A stretch of 64,000 nt of DNA from Sphingobium phenoxybenzoativorans (GCF_001757355.1 NZ_MINO01000005.1:1-64000), one strand, 5' to 3'; shown: positions 9,196 to 17,958, counted from the stretch's first letter. The notes: generated from the letters alone by a model not told the origin. Numbers and translations: made by a program.

Positions 9196-9301
9196 AGAAT
9201 CGGTCCACCCCCGCCAGAAATTCAGGCGAAAATACAGGAAGCCGGTTCGCCCGAAAAGCGTATTACAATGCGCAGAAAGGGCACGAGGTAGGAGTGGTTA
9301 G

Positions 9302-9490
9302 ATGAATTCCAGCCCCACGACAGATCTCCATCCGGTCGTCAGTGCGCCCGAGCAGGTGGAACTGGATTGGAACGACAAGCTGACCCTGTTCTACAAGGAA
9401 CATGCCGACAGCGCGCGGTTCCTGTTCAAGATCGGCGCGACCTTCGCCTTCATTACCGCCACGATCTCGCTTCTCGCCCTGATGGCCTGA
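9302..9490 (+). CDS. Small single-helix membrane protein
   Basis: A 62-residue protein with AGGAG 7 bases before the ATG. The N-terminal 40 residues are soluble (DWNDKLTLFYKEHADSARF) and the C-terminal helix (FKIGATFAFITATISLLALM) would cross the inner membrane. I do not recognise a family. It is convergent with another small membrane gene whose stop codon lies 16 bp away. Start and reading frame look sound because of the ribosome site and the sharp soluble/hydrophobic division. Confidence 0.55.
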   Translation: MNSSPTTDLHPVVSAPEQVELDWNDKLTLFYKEHADSARFLFKIGATFAFITATISLLALMA

Positions 9491-9506
9491 AACAGATTGC
9501 GGCCTG

Positions 9507-9692
9507 TCAGGCGAAATGCCTGACGGCGACAACGCCCAGAATGACTGACGCGCCGAGCGAAAGCCCGCACAGCACATAGCCGACATAGATGAGCATGGGC
9601 GGATGCGGCCGTTGCAGCTTGTTGTTGCGGCTTGCCGCCGACAGGATGAAGCTGGCCAGAAACCCGTAAGTCAGCGCCGCAAATGCCGTCAT
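9507..9692 (-). CDS. Small two-helix membrane protein
   Basis: The start at 9692 follows AAAGGG at a good distance; the frame extends upstream but without a site. The 61-residue product has one helix near residues 2-19 (AFAALTYGFLASFILSA), a short basic loop (RNNKLQRPHPP) and a second helix (YVGYVLCGLSLGASVILGVVAV). No family is recognised. The 66 bp between its start and the stop of the next minus-strand gene make co-transcription with the DUF4126 gene possible. Confidence 0.55.
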   Translation of the reverse strand: MTAFAALTYGFLASFILSAASRNNKLQRPHPPMLIYVGYVLCGLSLGASVILGVVAVRHFA

Positions 9693-9758
9693 GATCCCTT
9701 TACCCCGAAAAGCCCGTTCATGGGCCAATGTGACGGGGAAAGATGAGAACATCATTAA

Positions 9759-10385
9759 CTACGCCGCCGGAGGCTCGAAAATTCTGCCGGACTGCGTGTC
9801 CGGCGGCCCGGCGCTGCGTCGGAATAGCAGTCGGCGAAGGATGAGCAGCGCCGCAATCGTCCCTGCCAGAATGATCGCCGCGCATATGACCGCCAGCATT
9901 GGGTTGGCCAGCACGGCGATAAGCATCCCGCCCGACACCACATCCTCCCCGGTCGACACGATCGCGTTGCTGAACGGTTCCGGACTGGTGTTCACGATCG
10001 CGCGCGTTCCGGCCTTGGCCGAATGGGTGAGCAGCGTCGCTCCGCCGCCCAGCAGGAGCGTCGCGACCTGCCAGACGGGATCGCCGGCGTCGACCAGCGC
10101 CAGCGCCAGCAACGCCCCGCCGACCGGACGGACCAGCGTATGCACCGCGTCCCAGACCGTATCGACCACCGCCACCTTGTCCGCCAGGAACTCCGCCACG
10201 GCGCCGGTCCCGGCAATGCCGATGATCCAACCATTGGACAGCACGTTCAGCGCCTGCAGATGCTCCGGCGTCGCCACCCAGCCGAATCGCATCGCCATTC
10301 CGACCGCAAATATGCACAGATACAGACGCCACCCGGCCAGCAGGCTGACACTCGCGGCCACGCCAAGGATCTGCACGATGTCCAT
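9759..10385 (-). CDS. DUF4126 domain membrane protein
   Basis: A 208-residue integral membrane protein with five or six hydrophobic segments. Family blocks: GVAASVSLLAGWRLYLC, GWVATPEHLQAL, FLADKVAVVDTVWDAVHT and RPVGGALLALALV. These match DUF4126, a widespread family of unknown function whose gene often stands alone. The Gly/Ala-rich core (LLLGGGATLLTHSAKAG) is typical. The start at ATG 10385 gives the expected N-terminus. The tRNA-Gln gene lies 47 bp upstream on the same strand. Confidence 0.8.
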   Translation of the reverse strand: MDIVQILGVAASVSLLAGWRLYLCIFAVGMAMRFGWVATPEHLQALNVLSNGWIIGIAGTGAVAEFLADKVAVVDTVWDAVHTLVRPVGGALLALALVDAGDPVWQVATLLLGGGATLLTHSAKAGTRAIVNTSPEPFSNAIVSTGEDVVSGGMLIAVLANPMLAVICAAIILAGTIAALLILRRLLFRRSAGPPDTQSGRIFEPPAA

Positions 10386-10432
10386 GGACCGGTTCTACCA
10401 CAGACGGGCGAACAAAATACAGCATGGGAAAG

Positions 10433-10506
10433 TGGATGCCCCGCGAGGATTCGAACCTCGATTGACGGAGTCAGAGTCCGTAGTCTTACCTTTAGACGAC
10501 GGGGCA
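10433..10506 (-). tRNA. tRNA-Gln (anticodon CTG)
   Basis: The minus strand folds into a cloverleaf: acceptor TGCCCCG paired with CGGGGCA, D-arm TCTAAAGGTAAGA, anticodon stem ACGGA/TCCGT with loop CTCTGAC (anticodon CTG), and T-arm GAGGTTCGAATCCTC. The discriminator base is T and CCA is encoded at the 3' end (10433-10435). No integrase or direct repeat of the tRNA end is seen nearby, so it does not look like a used attachment site here. Confidence 0.96.
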
Positions 10507-10704
10507 TCAGCATCCAGCCACGGCCGGAGCGAAGGGCGCAGATAGGCCGGTGCTTTACGATGGTCAAGACCGTTCGCGCTGCACTGTTCCGGGACATGAC
10601 ACAGCACGGGCGGCACAGCGCCAGAGGCCAACTTGCGCTTTGGCCGCCACCGGCTTACTCTGACATCAAGTACCGCCGCCTTTCCGGCGCGCGGAGAGCA
10701 TAAG

Positions 10705-11802
10705 ATGAGTACGGCCTTGGCGCAGCGCAGCAGCCCAACGCCGCAGACACCCCCAGCCGGTTCAGCAAAGGGCGGGGGCGCCCCTGCGGCTCACCAGATG
10801 GCCAAGGCAGCGGCGGTCAGACCCCGCGCGGGCTGGCAGAATCGCAAATCCTATGCCGCGATCGATCTTGGCACCAACAATTGCCGGCTGCTTATCGCAC
10901 GCCCCTCTGCCGATGGCTTTGTCGTGGTTGACGCCTTTTCCCGCATTGTCAGGCTGGGCGAAGGGCTGGCGGGCACTGGCCGGATCAGCGACGCGGCGAT
11001 TGAGCGCGCCATCGCCGCGCTCACCATCTGCGCGGAAAAGCTCAAGCGCCGTCATGTCACCCTCGCCCGCTCCGTGGCCACGGAGGCCTGCCGCCGCGCC
11101 AGCAACGGCAATGATTTCATCGAACGAGTCTACCGGGAAACGGGCATAGCGCTGGACATCATCACCGCGCAGGAAGAAGCGCGCCTGGCGGTGTTGGGAT
11201 GCCATGCCCTGCTGGAGCCGGGAGACGGCCCGGCGCTCATCTTCGACATTGGCGGCGGATCGACGGAGTTGGTCCTAGTCGACACCAGCACGGAGACGCC
11301 CCGGATTCTTGACTGGCAAAGCGCGCCTTGGGGCGTGGTGTCGCTGACAGAAAGCGAGATATTCGATCCTGAAAGCCCATCCGAGCGGCTGCTTGCCTAT
11401 GACCGCATGCGCACGCGCGTAAAGGATGCGTTTCAGGCGCTCGCCAGCCGGTTGCCCAGGGACGCCGATGATATCCGCTTGCTCGGCACTTCGGGCACGG
11501 TCACGACGCTGGCCAGCATTCATCTGGAACTGCCGCGCTATGACCGGCAGGCGATCGACGGGCTGATCGTACCTGCCGAGGCCATGCGCGGCATCTCCTC
11601 CCGGCTGGCGGCCATGTCTATCGCCGAACGGCGGCAATTGCCCTGCATCGGCAATGAACGGGCCGATCTGGTCGTTGCGGGATGTGCGATACTGGAATGC
11701 ATATTGGATATCTGGCCCGCCAAGAGCCTGGGAGTCGCTGATCGCGGCATCCGGGAGGGGATATTACGCGGCCTTATGGACCGGGATGGAAGCGCGCGAT
11801 GA
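10705..11802 (+). CDS. Ppx/GppA family exopolyphosphatase
   Basis: A 365-residue member of the actin-like ASKHA phosphatases that degrade polyphosphate or pppGpp. Visible motifs: AAIDLGTNNCRLLIA (phosphate-1 loop), FSRIVRLGEGL, EACRRASNG, the phosphate-2 loop IFDIGGGSTELVL, and LGTSGTVTTLASI. Residues 1-50 are a Pro/Gly/Ala-rich extension before the domain starts. The length fits the short alphaproteobacterial Ppx/GppA form that lacks the C-terminal HD-like domain. Its last codon overlaps the rlmE start by ATGA, so the two are translationally coupled. Whether polyphosphate or pppGpp is the substrate cannot be told from sequence. Confidence 0.88.
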   Translation: MSTALAQRSSPTPQTPPAGSAKGGGAPAAHQMAKAAAVRPRAGWQNRKSYAAIDLGTNNCRLLIARPSADGFVVVDAFSRIVRLGEGLAGTGRISDAAIERAIAALTICAEKLKRRHVTLARSVATEACRRASNGNDFIERVYRETGIALDIITAQEEARLAVLGCHALLEPGDGPALIFDIGGGSTELVLVDTSTETPRILDWQSAPWGVVSLTESEIFDPESPSERLLAYDRMRTRVKDAFQALASRLPRDADDIRLLGTSGTVTTLASIHLELPRYDRQAIDGLIVPAEAMRGISSRLAAMSIAERRQLPCIGNERADLVVAGCAILECILDIWPAKSLGVADRGIREGILRGLMDRDGSAR

Positions 11803-12476
11803 GAGGCGCAGGCGGCCGGGTAAAGGTCAAGACAAGCAAGGGACGTACGGCCCAGTCAAACCGCTGGCTGGAGCGGCAACTCAACGATCCTTATGTGCGC
11901 CGCGCCAAGGCGGAAGGGTGGCGCAGCCGCGCCGCCTTCAAGCTGATCGAACTGGACGAGAAGTTCGCTCTCCTCCGCCGCGCCCGCCATGTCGTCGATC
12001 TGGGCGTAGCGCCGGGCGGCTGGGCGCAGGTGGTCCGCAAGCTTGCTCCCAAAGCGCAGGTGGTCGGCATCGATCTGCTGCCGGTGGACGCCATCAACGG
12101 CGTGACCCTGTTTCAGATGGATTTCATGGACGACAAGGCTCCGGACCTGTTGCTCGATGCACTGGGCGGCGCGCCGGACCTGGTATTATCGGACATGGCG
12201 GCCAATACGGTCGGCCACGCCCAGACCGATCATCTCCGCACCATGGGCCTAGTCGAGGCGGCCGCATGGTTCGCGATCGAAAATCTGCGTCCCGGCGGCG
12301 CGTTCGTCGCCAAGGCTTTTGCGGGCGGCACTGACACAGAGCTGCTGGCGGTGCTGAAAAAGCATTTCACCACGGTCAAACACGCCAAGCCGCCCGCGAG
12401 CCGCAAGGGCAGCGTGGAATGGTATGTGGTGGCTCAGGGCTTCAAGGGCGCGGCGCAGGAAAGCGGCGGCGAGTAG
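11799..12476 (+). CDS. rlmE: 23S rRNA (uridine-2552-2'-O)-methyltransferase
   Basis: RlmE (FtsJ) methylates U2552 in the A-loop of 23S rRNA late in 50S assembly, using S-adenosylmethionine. The 225-residue sequence carries the SAM site VVDLGVAPGGWAQV and the K-D-K-E catalytic set: Lys in RSRAAFKL, Asp in LVLSDMAANTVGH, Lys in GAFVAKAFAGG and Glu in GSVEWYVVAQG. The N-terminus is basic as usual for rRNA binding. The start overlaps the ppx stop by 4 bp, a common arrangement in this group. The next gene is convergent, 11 bp after the stop. Confidence 0.94.
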   Translation: MRGAGGRVKVKTSKGRTAQSNRWLERQLNDPYVRRAKAEGWRSRAAFKLIELDEKFALLRRARHVVDLGVAPGGWAQVVRKLAPKAQVVGIDLLPVDAINGVTLFQMDFMDDKAPDLLLDALGGAPDLVLSDMAANTVGHAQTDHLRTMGLVEAAAWFAIENLRPGGAFVAKAFAGGTDTELLAVLKKHFTTVKHAKPPASRKGSVEWYVVAQGFKGAAQESGGE

Positions 12477-12487
12477 GCCACTTTCTC

Positions 12488-12823
12488 CTACAGCCGGATA
12501 GCGCGCACCGTATTTTCCGAATATTTCTGATCCGTGGGATCGAAGCCCTCCAGCGGCGTGAACCGCTGCCCTGTCATCGCCACATCGTTCAGTCCGGACA
12601 GCTTGAATGTGCCAAGCTTTGGTTCACGCGGCGCTTTCCCGTCGCATTCAACCGTCATCGCGTCGATGAACAGGTCGTCATGCTTCGTATACAGGATATG
12701 CGGCGCCATCAGGAAAGACGCCTTGTTATATACAGCGGTCAAACACACCCGCACCTGAATAGCCTGAGCGATCAGATTGGCGGGATCGTCGGGCGAGAGA
12801 TCAGGAAGCTGATCCTTCGCCAT
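12488..12823 (-). CDS. Conserved-looking hypothetical protein
   Basis: A soluble product of 111 residues (122 if the ATG at 12856 is used). Neither start has a strong ribosome site. The sequence has a compact beta-rich pattern (QVRVCLTAVYNKASFLMAPHILYTKHDDLFIDAMTVECDG ... LGTFKLSGLNDVAMTGQRF), which recalls small WYL-like or Sm-like folds. I cannot name a family. It is convergent with rlmE and stands alone. The 302 bp upstream separate it from the receiver-domain gene. Confidence 0.55.
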   Translation of the reverse strand: MAKDQLPDLSPDDPANLIAQAIQVRVCLTAVYNKASFLMAPHILYTKHDDLFIDAMTVECDGKAPREPKLGTFKLSGLNDVAMTGQRFTPLEGFDPTDQKYSENTVRAIRL

Positions 12824-12856
12824 CTTGATTGATAAGGTTTTTCGATTCTGTTGCAT

Positions 12857-13158
12857 CGCAACATCGGCCTTTATCGCCCTTCCGGCATGGTGGCAATCGG
12901 GTTCGCGCGGCCACTACCTTGCTAACGCTCCCCCGGAAAAATTCTGATCCAGCAATCTGAAGCGAAACAGCCTCTGTTCATCGTTAACAATTCAGAAACC
13001 GACGAATGTAGTATCGACAACTTCCGGCACTCAAGACTAACCATAGAAATCCGGTGTCGCTCGACGTAGAGTCGAAAGCATATGTCAGAAAACCTTATCG
13101 CAATGATGGCGTCGAGGAAGGCTGTTTCGATGTATAAAGCTCGCGCCGCATTATCACG
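12857..13158. other. Intergenic region, no gene seen
   Basis: About 300 bp, less GC-rich than its surroundings, between a minus-strand gene and a plus-strand receiver gene. It must hold both promoters, but I could not pick clear -35/-10 pairs, and no RNA fold or ORF stands out. Confidence 0.4.
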
Positions 13159-13587
13159 ATGACGAATACGCCCCCTGATCACTCCTCCTCCATCCTGCGC
13201 ATCCTGTGCGTCGATGATGAACCTGATATCAGGGCGGTTTTGGAACTTGCCTTGAAAATGGACCCCTTGATGGAGGTCCGGTCGGCAGGGTCAGCCGAAG
13301 AAGCGCTGGCGCTCCTAAATCAGCGGGAGTGGATACCTGACCTCGCCCTGCTGGACATGATGATGCCGGAAATGAACGGGTGTCAGCTTGCCAACGCCAT
13401 GCGAGCGTCAGACCATATGGCGGATATCGCCATTATCTTTGTCAGCGCCAACGATCAGCCGTCCGATCTGGCCAAGTACCGCGCCGTGGGAGCAATGGGG
13501 TTTATCCGCAAGCCTTTCGATCCCCTCAATATGGCACGGCACGTGCGGGACCATTTGACAGGGGCCATCACCAGTCTTTCCGAGTGA
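13159..13587 (+). CDS. Single-domain response regulator (CheY-like)
   Basis: The 142 residues are a complete receiver domain with no output domain. The acidic pocket is in RILCVDDEPDI, the phospho-acceptor Asp in LALLDMMMPEMNG, the conserved Thr/Ser in IIFVSAND and the Lys in GFIRKPFDP. Such orphans act as phosphate carriers or protein-binding switches. There is no kinase gene next to it. The ATG used has a weak ribosome site, but the domain begins about 15 residues later, so the start is roughly right. Confidence 0.85.
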   Translation: MTNTPPDHSSSILRILCVDDEPDIRAVLELALKMDPLMEVRSAGSAEEALALLNQREWIPDLALLDMMMPEMNGCQLANAMRASDHMADIAIIFVSANDQPSDLAKYRAVGAMGFIRKPFDPLNMARHVRDHLTGAITSLSE

Positions 13588-13608
13588 CGGCCCCTGAAAA
13601 GCCCGCTG

Positions 13609-13794
13609 TCAGTCTATCGCATTCTTGATTCCCTTGCCGGCCAGAAGGCCCATGACGAGGAACAACGCAAAAATGGCGAGCGCGATAAAGAACAGAATCT
13701 TCGCAATTCCGACAAATGTGCCTGCCGCTCCACCGAAACCAAGAACGGCAAGTACGGCAGCGATGACGAGGGAAATTATAGCAAGCCGGATCAT
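13609..13794 (-). CDS. DUF1328 small membrane protein (YtjA family)
   Basis: 61 residues, almost wholly two membrane helices: IISLVIAAVLAVLGFGGAAG and AKILFFIALAIFALFLVMGL, with the GAAGTFVGIAKILF block typical of DUF1328. The family is often induced by osmotic or general stress in proteobacteria, with no known reaction. It is convergent with the receiver gene. Upstream on the minus strand is GGAACC followed 16 bases later by GATT, only a poor match to a general-stress promoter. Confidence 0.82.
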   Translation of the reverse strand: MIRLAIISLVIAAVLAVLGFGGAAGTFVGIAKILFFIALAIFALFLVMGLLAGKGIKNAID

Positions 13795-14004
13795 GGCGGC
13801 ACCTCTCTGATTATAGTGCTTTCATAATCCGGCGACCTCTTTTTGGTTCCATTCGCCGGACGCCATTCAAACAGGGATCACTGGAATTTGTCCAGCGATG
13901 ATGGCCTCTGGAACGGCATTCACAGCAACGCGTTAAGCATGATGCCGGACACGAACCGGTTTGCCCCCTCATGCTGGCCGCATGCCGGAAGGAATAGCGC
14001 ATCT

Positions 14005-14820
14005 ATGCTGATCCGCGCGGGATATGAGATCGCCTTCGATATACCGGCGCCCACGGCAATGCTGGCGCTTCTGAATATTCATCCCTCGCGCGAGAAGGAT
14101 CTGCGCACGCCCCACCAGATCGCTGTGTCACCGGATATCGCCATGCGCAACCATATCGACATGTTCGGTAACCTGTGCACGCGGCTGACGCTACCACCCG
14201 GCCGCGTCACCCTCTCGACCGATTTCGTAATAGCCGATGAGGGGGAGCCTGACGTGCGCGCACCCGATGGGCCGCAAATGCCGGTCGAGGACCTGCCCGA
14301 CGACGTGCTCATCTACCTATTGGGAAGCCGCTACTGCGAAACGGACAGACTGATGCAGGTGGCATGGAACCAGTTCGGCGGCATTGCTTCGGCGCGCGGC
14401 CGGATCGAGGCGATCGTGGATTTCGCCCATAACCATATATGTTTTGGCTATGAGCATGCCCGCGCTGATCGTACCGCCTGGAACGGCTATTCAGAACAGG
14501 TAGGCGTATGCCGCGATTTCGCGCATCTGGCGGTCACCCTGTGCCGCTGCATGAATATCCCGGCGCGCTACTGCACAGGCTATCTGGGGGATATCGGCAT
14601 TCCGCCCGTCGATGCGCCGATGGATTTCAGCGCATGGTTCGAAGCCTATGTCGACGGTGACTGGTACACCTATGACGCGCGGCATAATGTGCCGCGGATC
14701 GGGCGCATCCTCATGGCTTGTGGAAGGGACGCGACGGAAACAGCGCTAACCACCGCATTCGGTACGGCTACGCTTGTCTCCTTCCAGGTCCATACCGATG
14801 AAGTCGATACGGATTCGTGA
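14005..14820 (+). CDS. Transglutaminase-like cysteine protease-fold protein
   Basis: A 271-residue protein starting at MLIRAGYEIAFDIP after GGAAGGA. The frame runs further upstream but lacks family similarity there. An N-terminal beta domain is followed by the papain-like transglutaminase core: Cys in EQVGVCRDFAHLAVTL, an Asp in YVDGDWYTYDARHNVPR, and a His in that same segment. Proteins of this type often occur in multiple copies in sphingomonads; the substrate is unknown and most are thought to be peptidases or cross-link enzymes. Two more members occur in this window (27897 and 53763). Confidence 0.85.
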   Translation: MLIRAGYEIAFDIPAPTAMLALLNIHPSREKDLRTPHQIAVSPDIAMRNHIDMFGNLCTRLTLPPGRVTLSTDFVIADEGEPDVRAPDGPQMPVEDLPDDVLIYLLGSRYCETDRLMQVAWNQFGGIASARGRIEAIVDFAHNHICFGYEHARADRTAWNGYSEQVGVCRDFAHLAVTLCRCMNIPARYCTGYLGDIGIPPVDAPMDFSAWFEAYVDGDWYTYDARHNVPRIGRILMACGRDATETALTTAFGTATLVSFQVHTDEVDTDS

Positions 14821-14878
14821 AAATCTTCCAATTTTTCAGTGTGGTGGAACTTTTTTACGGATCGCGCGATTGGCAGAA

Positions 14879-15016
14879 ATGACCGAGCTTGAACGCCTCA
14901 GCGCCGCCGCGCGCAATTATCGCAAACTCGCCGGGCGCATGCCGCCGAGCCGTTCGCGAAAGGCTTTGCTGGAACTGGCCAATGAATGCGAGGTCAAGTC
15001 GCTGGCGTTCCAATAA
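14879..15016 (+). CDS. Small helical protein (45 residues)
   Basis: An ATG frame encodes MTELERLSAAARNYRKLAGR and a second helix (SRKALLELANECEVKSLAFQ). Short proteins of this pattern, an amphipathic helix pair with a basic middle (RMPPSRSRKA), are common in sphingomonads, but I have no family name. No strong ribosome site precedes it. It lies alone between a transglutaminase gene and a convergent regulator. Confidence 0.45.
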   Translation: MTELERLSAAARNYRKLAGRMPPSRSRKALLELANECEVKSLAFQ

Positions 15017-15071
15017 GCTTTCCATGGCACCGCCGCGCCAGATGCCCTGACGCGACGGATAATTCGGAAGG

Positions 15072-15548
15072 CTATTCGGCGACCATCGCCCGCGATGTCC
15101 ACTCGTCCAGAAGGTCGTAGGTCGTTCTGGACAAATGGAGATAGGTCCGGCGGCGATCATAGGGGTCCGCCACCCTCTCTATCATGCCCGCTTCCGTCAT
15201 GGTGGTGATCCAGCGGATACCAGTGCTAGGCGGAACCGCGCCGGCAACCGACACAGCGGTCACGCTCAACTGACGCTTCTCCAACTCGGCGAGATAGAGT
15301 TCAAGGAGCATGTCCCACGCCGGATCTGCGAAGATCTCGCCGAACAGTTTCTCGCGATAGCGGCGCATCCGCAGATAGTGGCTGACGGCCCCTGCCCGGC
15401 CTTCCTTGCGGGGCCGTGACGGGAATGAGACCGGCATCGCCATCCTGTCCGGATTCGCGGCGATTTCCTTGAGATGTTCAAGCGTGCGTTGCGCATGCTT
15501 TTTCGATTCAGGAATGCCCGGAAGGGCATTTGTGTGACCCTTTGTCAT
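15072..15548 (-). CDS. MarR-like winged-helix regulator
   Basis: A 158-residue protein whose C-terminal half is a winged helix: FADPAWDMLLELYLAELEKRQLSV, then VAGAVPPSTGIRWITTMTEAG as recognition helix and IERVADPYDRRRTYLHLS as the wing with the DRRR signature. The N-terminal half is basic and probably unstructured. This layout is a common sphingomonad MarR-type repressor. Likely targets are itself and the minus-strand membrane genes beyond, but no operator palindrome is clear. Promoter region 15549-15605 is short. Confidence 0.75.
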   Translation of the reverse strand: MTKGHTNALPGIPESKKHAQRTLEHLKEIAANPDRMAMPVSFPSRPRKEGRAGAVSHYLRMRRYREKLFGEIFADPAWDMLLELYLAELEKRQLSVTAVSVAGAVPPSTGIRWITTMTEAGMIERVADPYDRRRTYLHLSRTTYDLLDEWTSRAMVAE

Positions 15549-15605
15549 TGTCTTTTCCTGTAAAATCCCGGAGTCCTTCTTGTTGAAAGATCTGCCGGGG
15601 TTATG

Positions 15606-16049
15606 TCAGCCGGCGTCCGGCTCTCGCCGAAACAGGCCCTTGGCGAACCGGGATCGCTGATCAGCCATGATCCCCGACAGCATCGCGAGCTGCATGGGAA
15701 TGGTCCACACCTGCTGGAGCGCCTGATAGGCCTTTGGAGCGACGTCGATCTGCCAGAATGTAGCCAGATGGATCAGCACCGCCACAAACTGGAAACCCGC
15801 AGCCCATAGGGGCCACAACCGATCGCTCCGCATGGCGAGCACCATGAAACAGGCAAGGCAAACGACGTCGATGAACAACAACGGATACATCGTTCCCTGC
15901 CAGGAGTAATCGATCCAGGCCGTAGACAGATCCAGCACGGTCTTGATCAGGATGACTGCCGCCCCTGCCCTGCCGGTCACGCCGCCCGCCGCCAGTGCGT
16001 AGCCGCAACAGCATAGGGTGAAGATCACATAGAGGTGCAGGAGCGTCAT
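15606..16049 (-). CDS. Hypothetical integral membrane protein
   Basis: About 147 residues with four hydrophobic segments: YVIFTLCCCGYALAAG, AAVILIKTVLDLS, YPLLFIDVVCLACFMVLAM and LWAAGFQFVAVLIHLATF. Conserved polar positions (DYSWQGTMYPL, WQIDVAPKAYQALQQ) are typical of a small family seen in sphingomonads without a known role. A GTG 12 bp upstream could also start it. It lies upstream of the MarR-like gene on the same strand, 57 bp away, so the two may be co-transcribed. Confidence 0.6.
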   Translation of the reverse strand: MTLLHLYVIFTLCCCGYALAAGGVTGRAGAAVILIKTVLDLSTAWIDYSWQGTMYPLLFIDVVCLACFMVLAMRSDRLWPLWAAGFQFVAVLIHLATFWQIDVAPKAYQALQQVWTIPMQLAMLSGIMADQRSRFAKGLFRREPDAG

Positions 16050-16100
16050 CTGTTGCTGCACTTTAGCAGCTCTCGATATCAGTCAAGACCGTCACGCTGC

Positions 16101-16457
16101 TTATGACACCTCGCGCAGGTGCGACGTTTGCGGCTGCACCGGCTGGAAGGGGTTGCAGATCGGGCCGGGCGAGCAGCCGATTTCCGTGTTCTTCAGGTTC
16201 GACGCATTCTTCATTTCCACCATCTTGTGATGGGCGGACACGAACTGGCCGCGACCCTCTACAATCGTGGTCAGGCCCTTCACCATATCCTCCAGGGCAA
16301 CCTGTGCAGCCGATGCCGGCAGCTTGGCTTCGTTGTTGGCGGCTAGGAAACTCGACGTAAGTTGGGTCATCCGCATCAGCGATGCGTCGATCGCCGCATG
16401 AGTGCGGTTGATTTCCACCACGATCCGGCGGGCGGTCATTGGATTATATCCTTGCAT
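16101..16457 (-). CDS. Hypothetical soluble protein
   Basis: A 118-residue protein with a strong ribosome site (AAGGAGG, 5 bases before ATG). It is mostly helical (RIVVEINRTHAAIDASLMRMTQLTSSFLAANNEAK) with a Pro/Cys-containing tail (GCSPGPICNPFQPVQP). No family is recognised; a helical rod of this kind could be a partner of the nearby membrane-tethered regulator. It is 72 bp from the regulator gene upstream on the same strand, which suggests one transcript. Confidence 0.55.
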   Translation of the reverse strand: MQGYNPMTARRIVVEINRTHAAIDASLMRMTQLTSSFLAANNEAKLPASAAQVALEDMVKGLTTIVEGRGQFVSAHHKMVEMKNASNLKNTEIGCSPGPICNPFQPVQPQTSHLREVS

Positions 16458-16528
16458 GAGTCCTCCTTCGCTGCCCGAAGGGTGCAGCGTTGTTTGCTTC
16501 TGGATGTCTGGGATAGGCGGCGCTGTTC

Positions 16529-17026
16529 TTACGAAAGAAGAATGAAGCCGCCTTTTGCGATAATGACGATGGCGATTGTAACCACCGTCGAAACAAGCGC
16601 GATCCGGAAGATCGCGAACAGTCTGGTTACGGAGTCGAGGTCATTTGGCTTTCCTCCTGTCGGTGGCAGCCTGAGCGCTGCCAACCAGTTCTTACCGCGA
16701 ACTGTGACTGGAGGATTGGCGGATTCCTGCGGCTCCGCAACCGGCGTCGATTTGAATTCAAACCGTCTTAACTGCTGGGACGCCTCCCACTCGACGAATC
16801 GCCGCGCGGCTTCCCGCCTGCTTGTCGTCCCCAGAATCGCCATTGCCCGGTGCAGATACTGATCGACCGTCATGGGGGTCAGATCCGTTTCGATGGCGAT
16901 TTCCTTGGATGTTTTTGCTTCGGCGACAAGACGCAGGCATTTTTTCTGCACCTCCGTCAGCCTTGCAATTTCATTATCCACGCCAGTCTCCACGGCATTC
17001 GGTGTGCGCGGTTCCATATGCAGCAA
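16529..17026 (-). CDS. LuxR-type regulator with C-terminal membrane helix
   Basis: A 165-residue protein. Residues about 20-80 are a LuxR/FixJ-type helix-turn-helix (LTEVQKKCLRLVAEAKTSKEIA then DLTPMTVDQYLHRAMAILG). The usual family consensus puts KEIA and V-x-x-hhxxA in these places. A linker of about 60 residues follows, and residues about 138-163 form one membrane helix (IFRIALVSTVVTIAIVIIA). The fusion would tie the DNA-binding head to the inner membrane. No receiver domain is present. The ATG 9 bp downstream (17017) is an alternative start. It lies at the head of a possible three-gene minus-strand group. Confidence 0.75.
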   Translation of the reverse strand: MLHMEPRTPNAVETGVDNEIARLTEVQKKCLRLVAEAKTSKEIAIETDLTPMTVDQYLHRAMAILGTTSRREAARRFVEWEASQQLRRFEFKSTPVAEPQESANPPVTVRGKNWLAALRLPPTGGKPNDLDSVTRLFAIFRIALVSTVVTIAIVIIAKGGFILLS

Positions 17027-17097
17027 TTAACCGTAATGTGAACAGCATTGCCGTCGCGGAATCGCGGATATTTGACGCGACTCCGCCGACAACGGTG

Positions 17098-17958
17098 TCA
17101 TTCGCGAAAGACGACGGTCTTGTGTCCGTTGGTGAATGATCGCCCCTCCAGATGGGCGGCCACGGCGCGCGCCAGAACGCGCCGTTCGATGTCGCGCCCC
17201 TTGCGGATCAGGTCGTCGGGCGAGTCATGATGGCTGATGCGCTCGACATCCTGCGCGATGATCGGCCCCTCATCCAGGTCGGCGGTAACATAATGCGCCG
17301 TTGCGCCGATCAGTTTGACGCCCCGCGCATGCGCCTGATGGTAGGGTTTGGCGCCTTTGAAGCCCGGCAGGAAACTGTGGTGGATGTTGATGCACCGCCC
17401 CGCCAGAAAAGCCGCCAGGTCATCCGACAATATCTGCATATAGCGGGCGAGCACCACCAGCTCTGAGCCGCTGGCCTGCACGATATGTTTTATCTGTGCT
17501 TCCTGCGCAGATTTCGTGCTGGGCGACACTGGCAGATAGTGGAAAGGAATCTCTCCAAAGTCCGCCGCGCCGAAAGTCTCTCTCGGGTGGTTGGAGACGA
17601 TGCCCACCACATCCATCTTCAACTCGCCATTGCGCCAGCGGTAGAGCAGATCGACCAGGCAATGATCGAATTTGGAAGCCAGCAGCAGCACCTTCCGCCG
17701 CATGCCCGCAGGCCGTATCGCCCAGTCCATCCCATAATGTGCACCTACGGCATCGAAGTCCTCGATGAGCGGCCCGGCGCTTTCGCCAACGATGAGATTG
17801 AACAGGATTCGGGTAAAGAAGCGGCCGGTTTCCGTGTCGTCGAACTGATGCGCTTCCAGAATATTGCCGCCATGCTCGAAAAGCTTTGCGGTCACCTTCG
17901 CGACGATACCAGGCTGATTGGGGCAGGACAGGGTGAGAAGATAGGAACTGTCAGACAT
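17098..17958 (-). CDS. purU: Formyltetrahydrofolate deformylase
   Basis: PurU hydrolyses 10-formyltetrahydrofolate to formate and tetrahydrofolate, balancing one-carbon and purine pools. The 286-residue protein starts at [17 protein letters not shown], an N-terminal ACT domain. Then comes the formyltransferase-like domain with [21 protein letters not shown], the catalytic Asn-His stretch [21 protein letters not shown], and the Asp block [18 protein letters not shown]. An upstream in-frame start at 18042 adds 28 codons unlike the family. Single-gene unit. Confidence 0.94.
   Translation of the reverse strand: MSDSSYLLTLSCPNQPGIVAKVTAKLFEHGGNILEAHQFDDTETGRFFTRILFNLIVGESAGPLIEDFDAVGAHYGMDWAIRPAGMRRKVLLLASKFDHCLVDLLYRWRNGELKMDVVGIVSNHPRETFGAADFGEIPFHYLPVSPSTKSAQEAQIKHIVQASGSELVVLARYMQILSDDLAAFLAGRCINIHHSFLPGFKGAKPYHQAHARGVKLIGATAHYVTADLDEGPIIAQDVERISHHDSPDDLIRKGRDIERRVLARAVAAHLEGRSFTNGHKTVVFRE

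Noticed and set aside
13795-13860. GGAACC-N16-GATT before the DUF1328 gene as an EcfG promoter
   Set aside because: The -10 part is GATT rather than GTT and the match is too loose to call.
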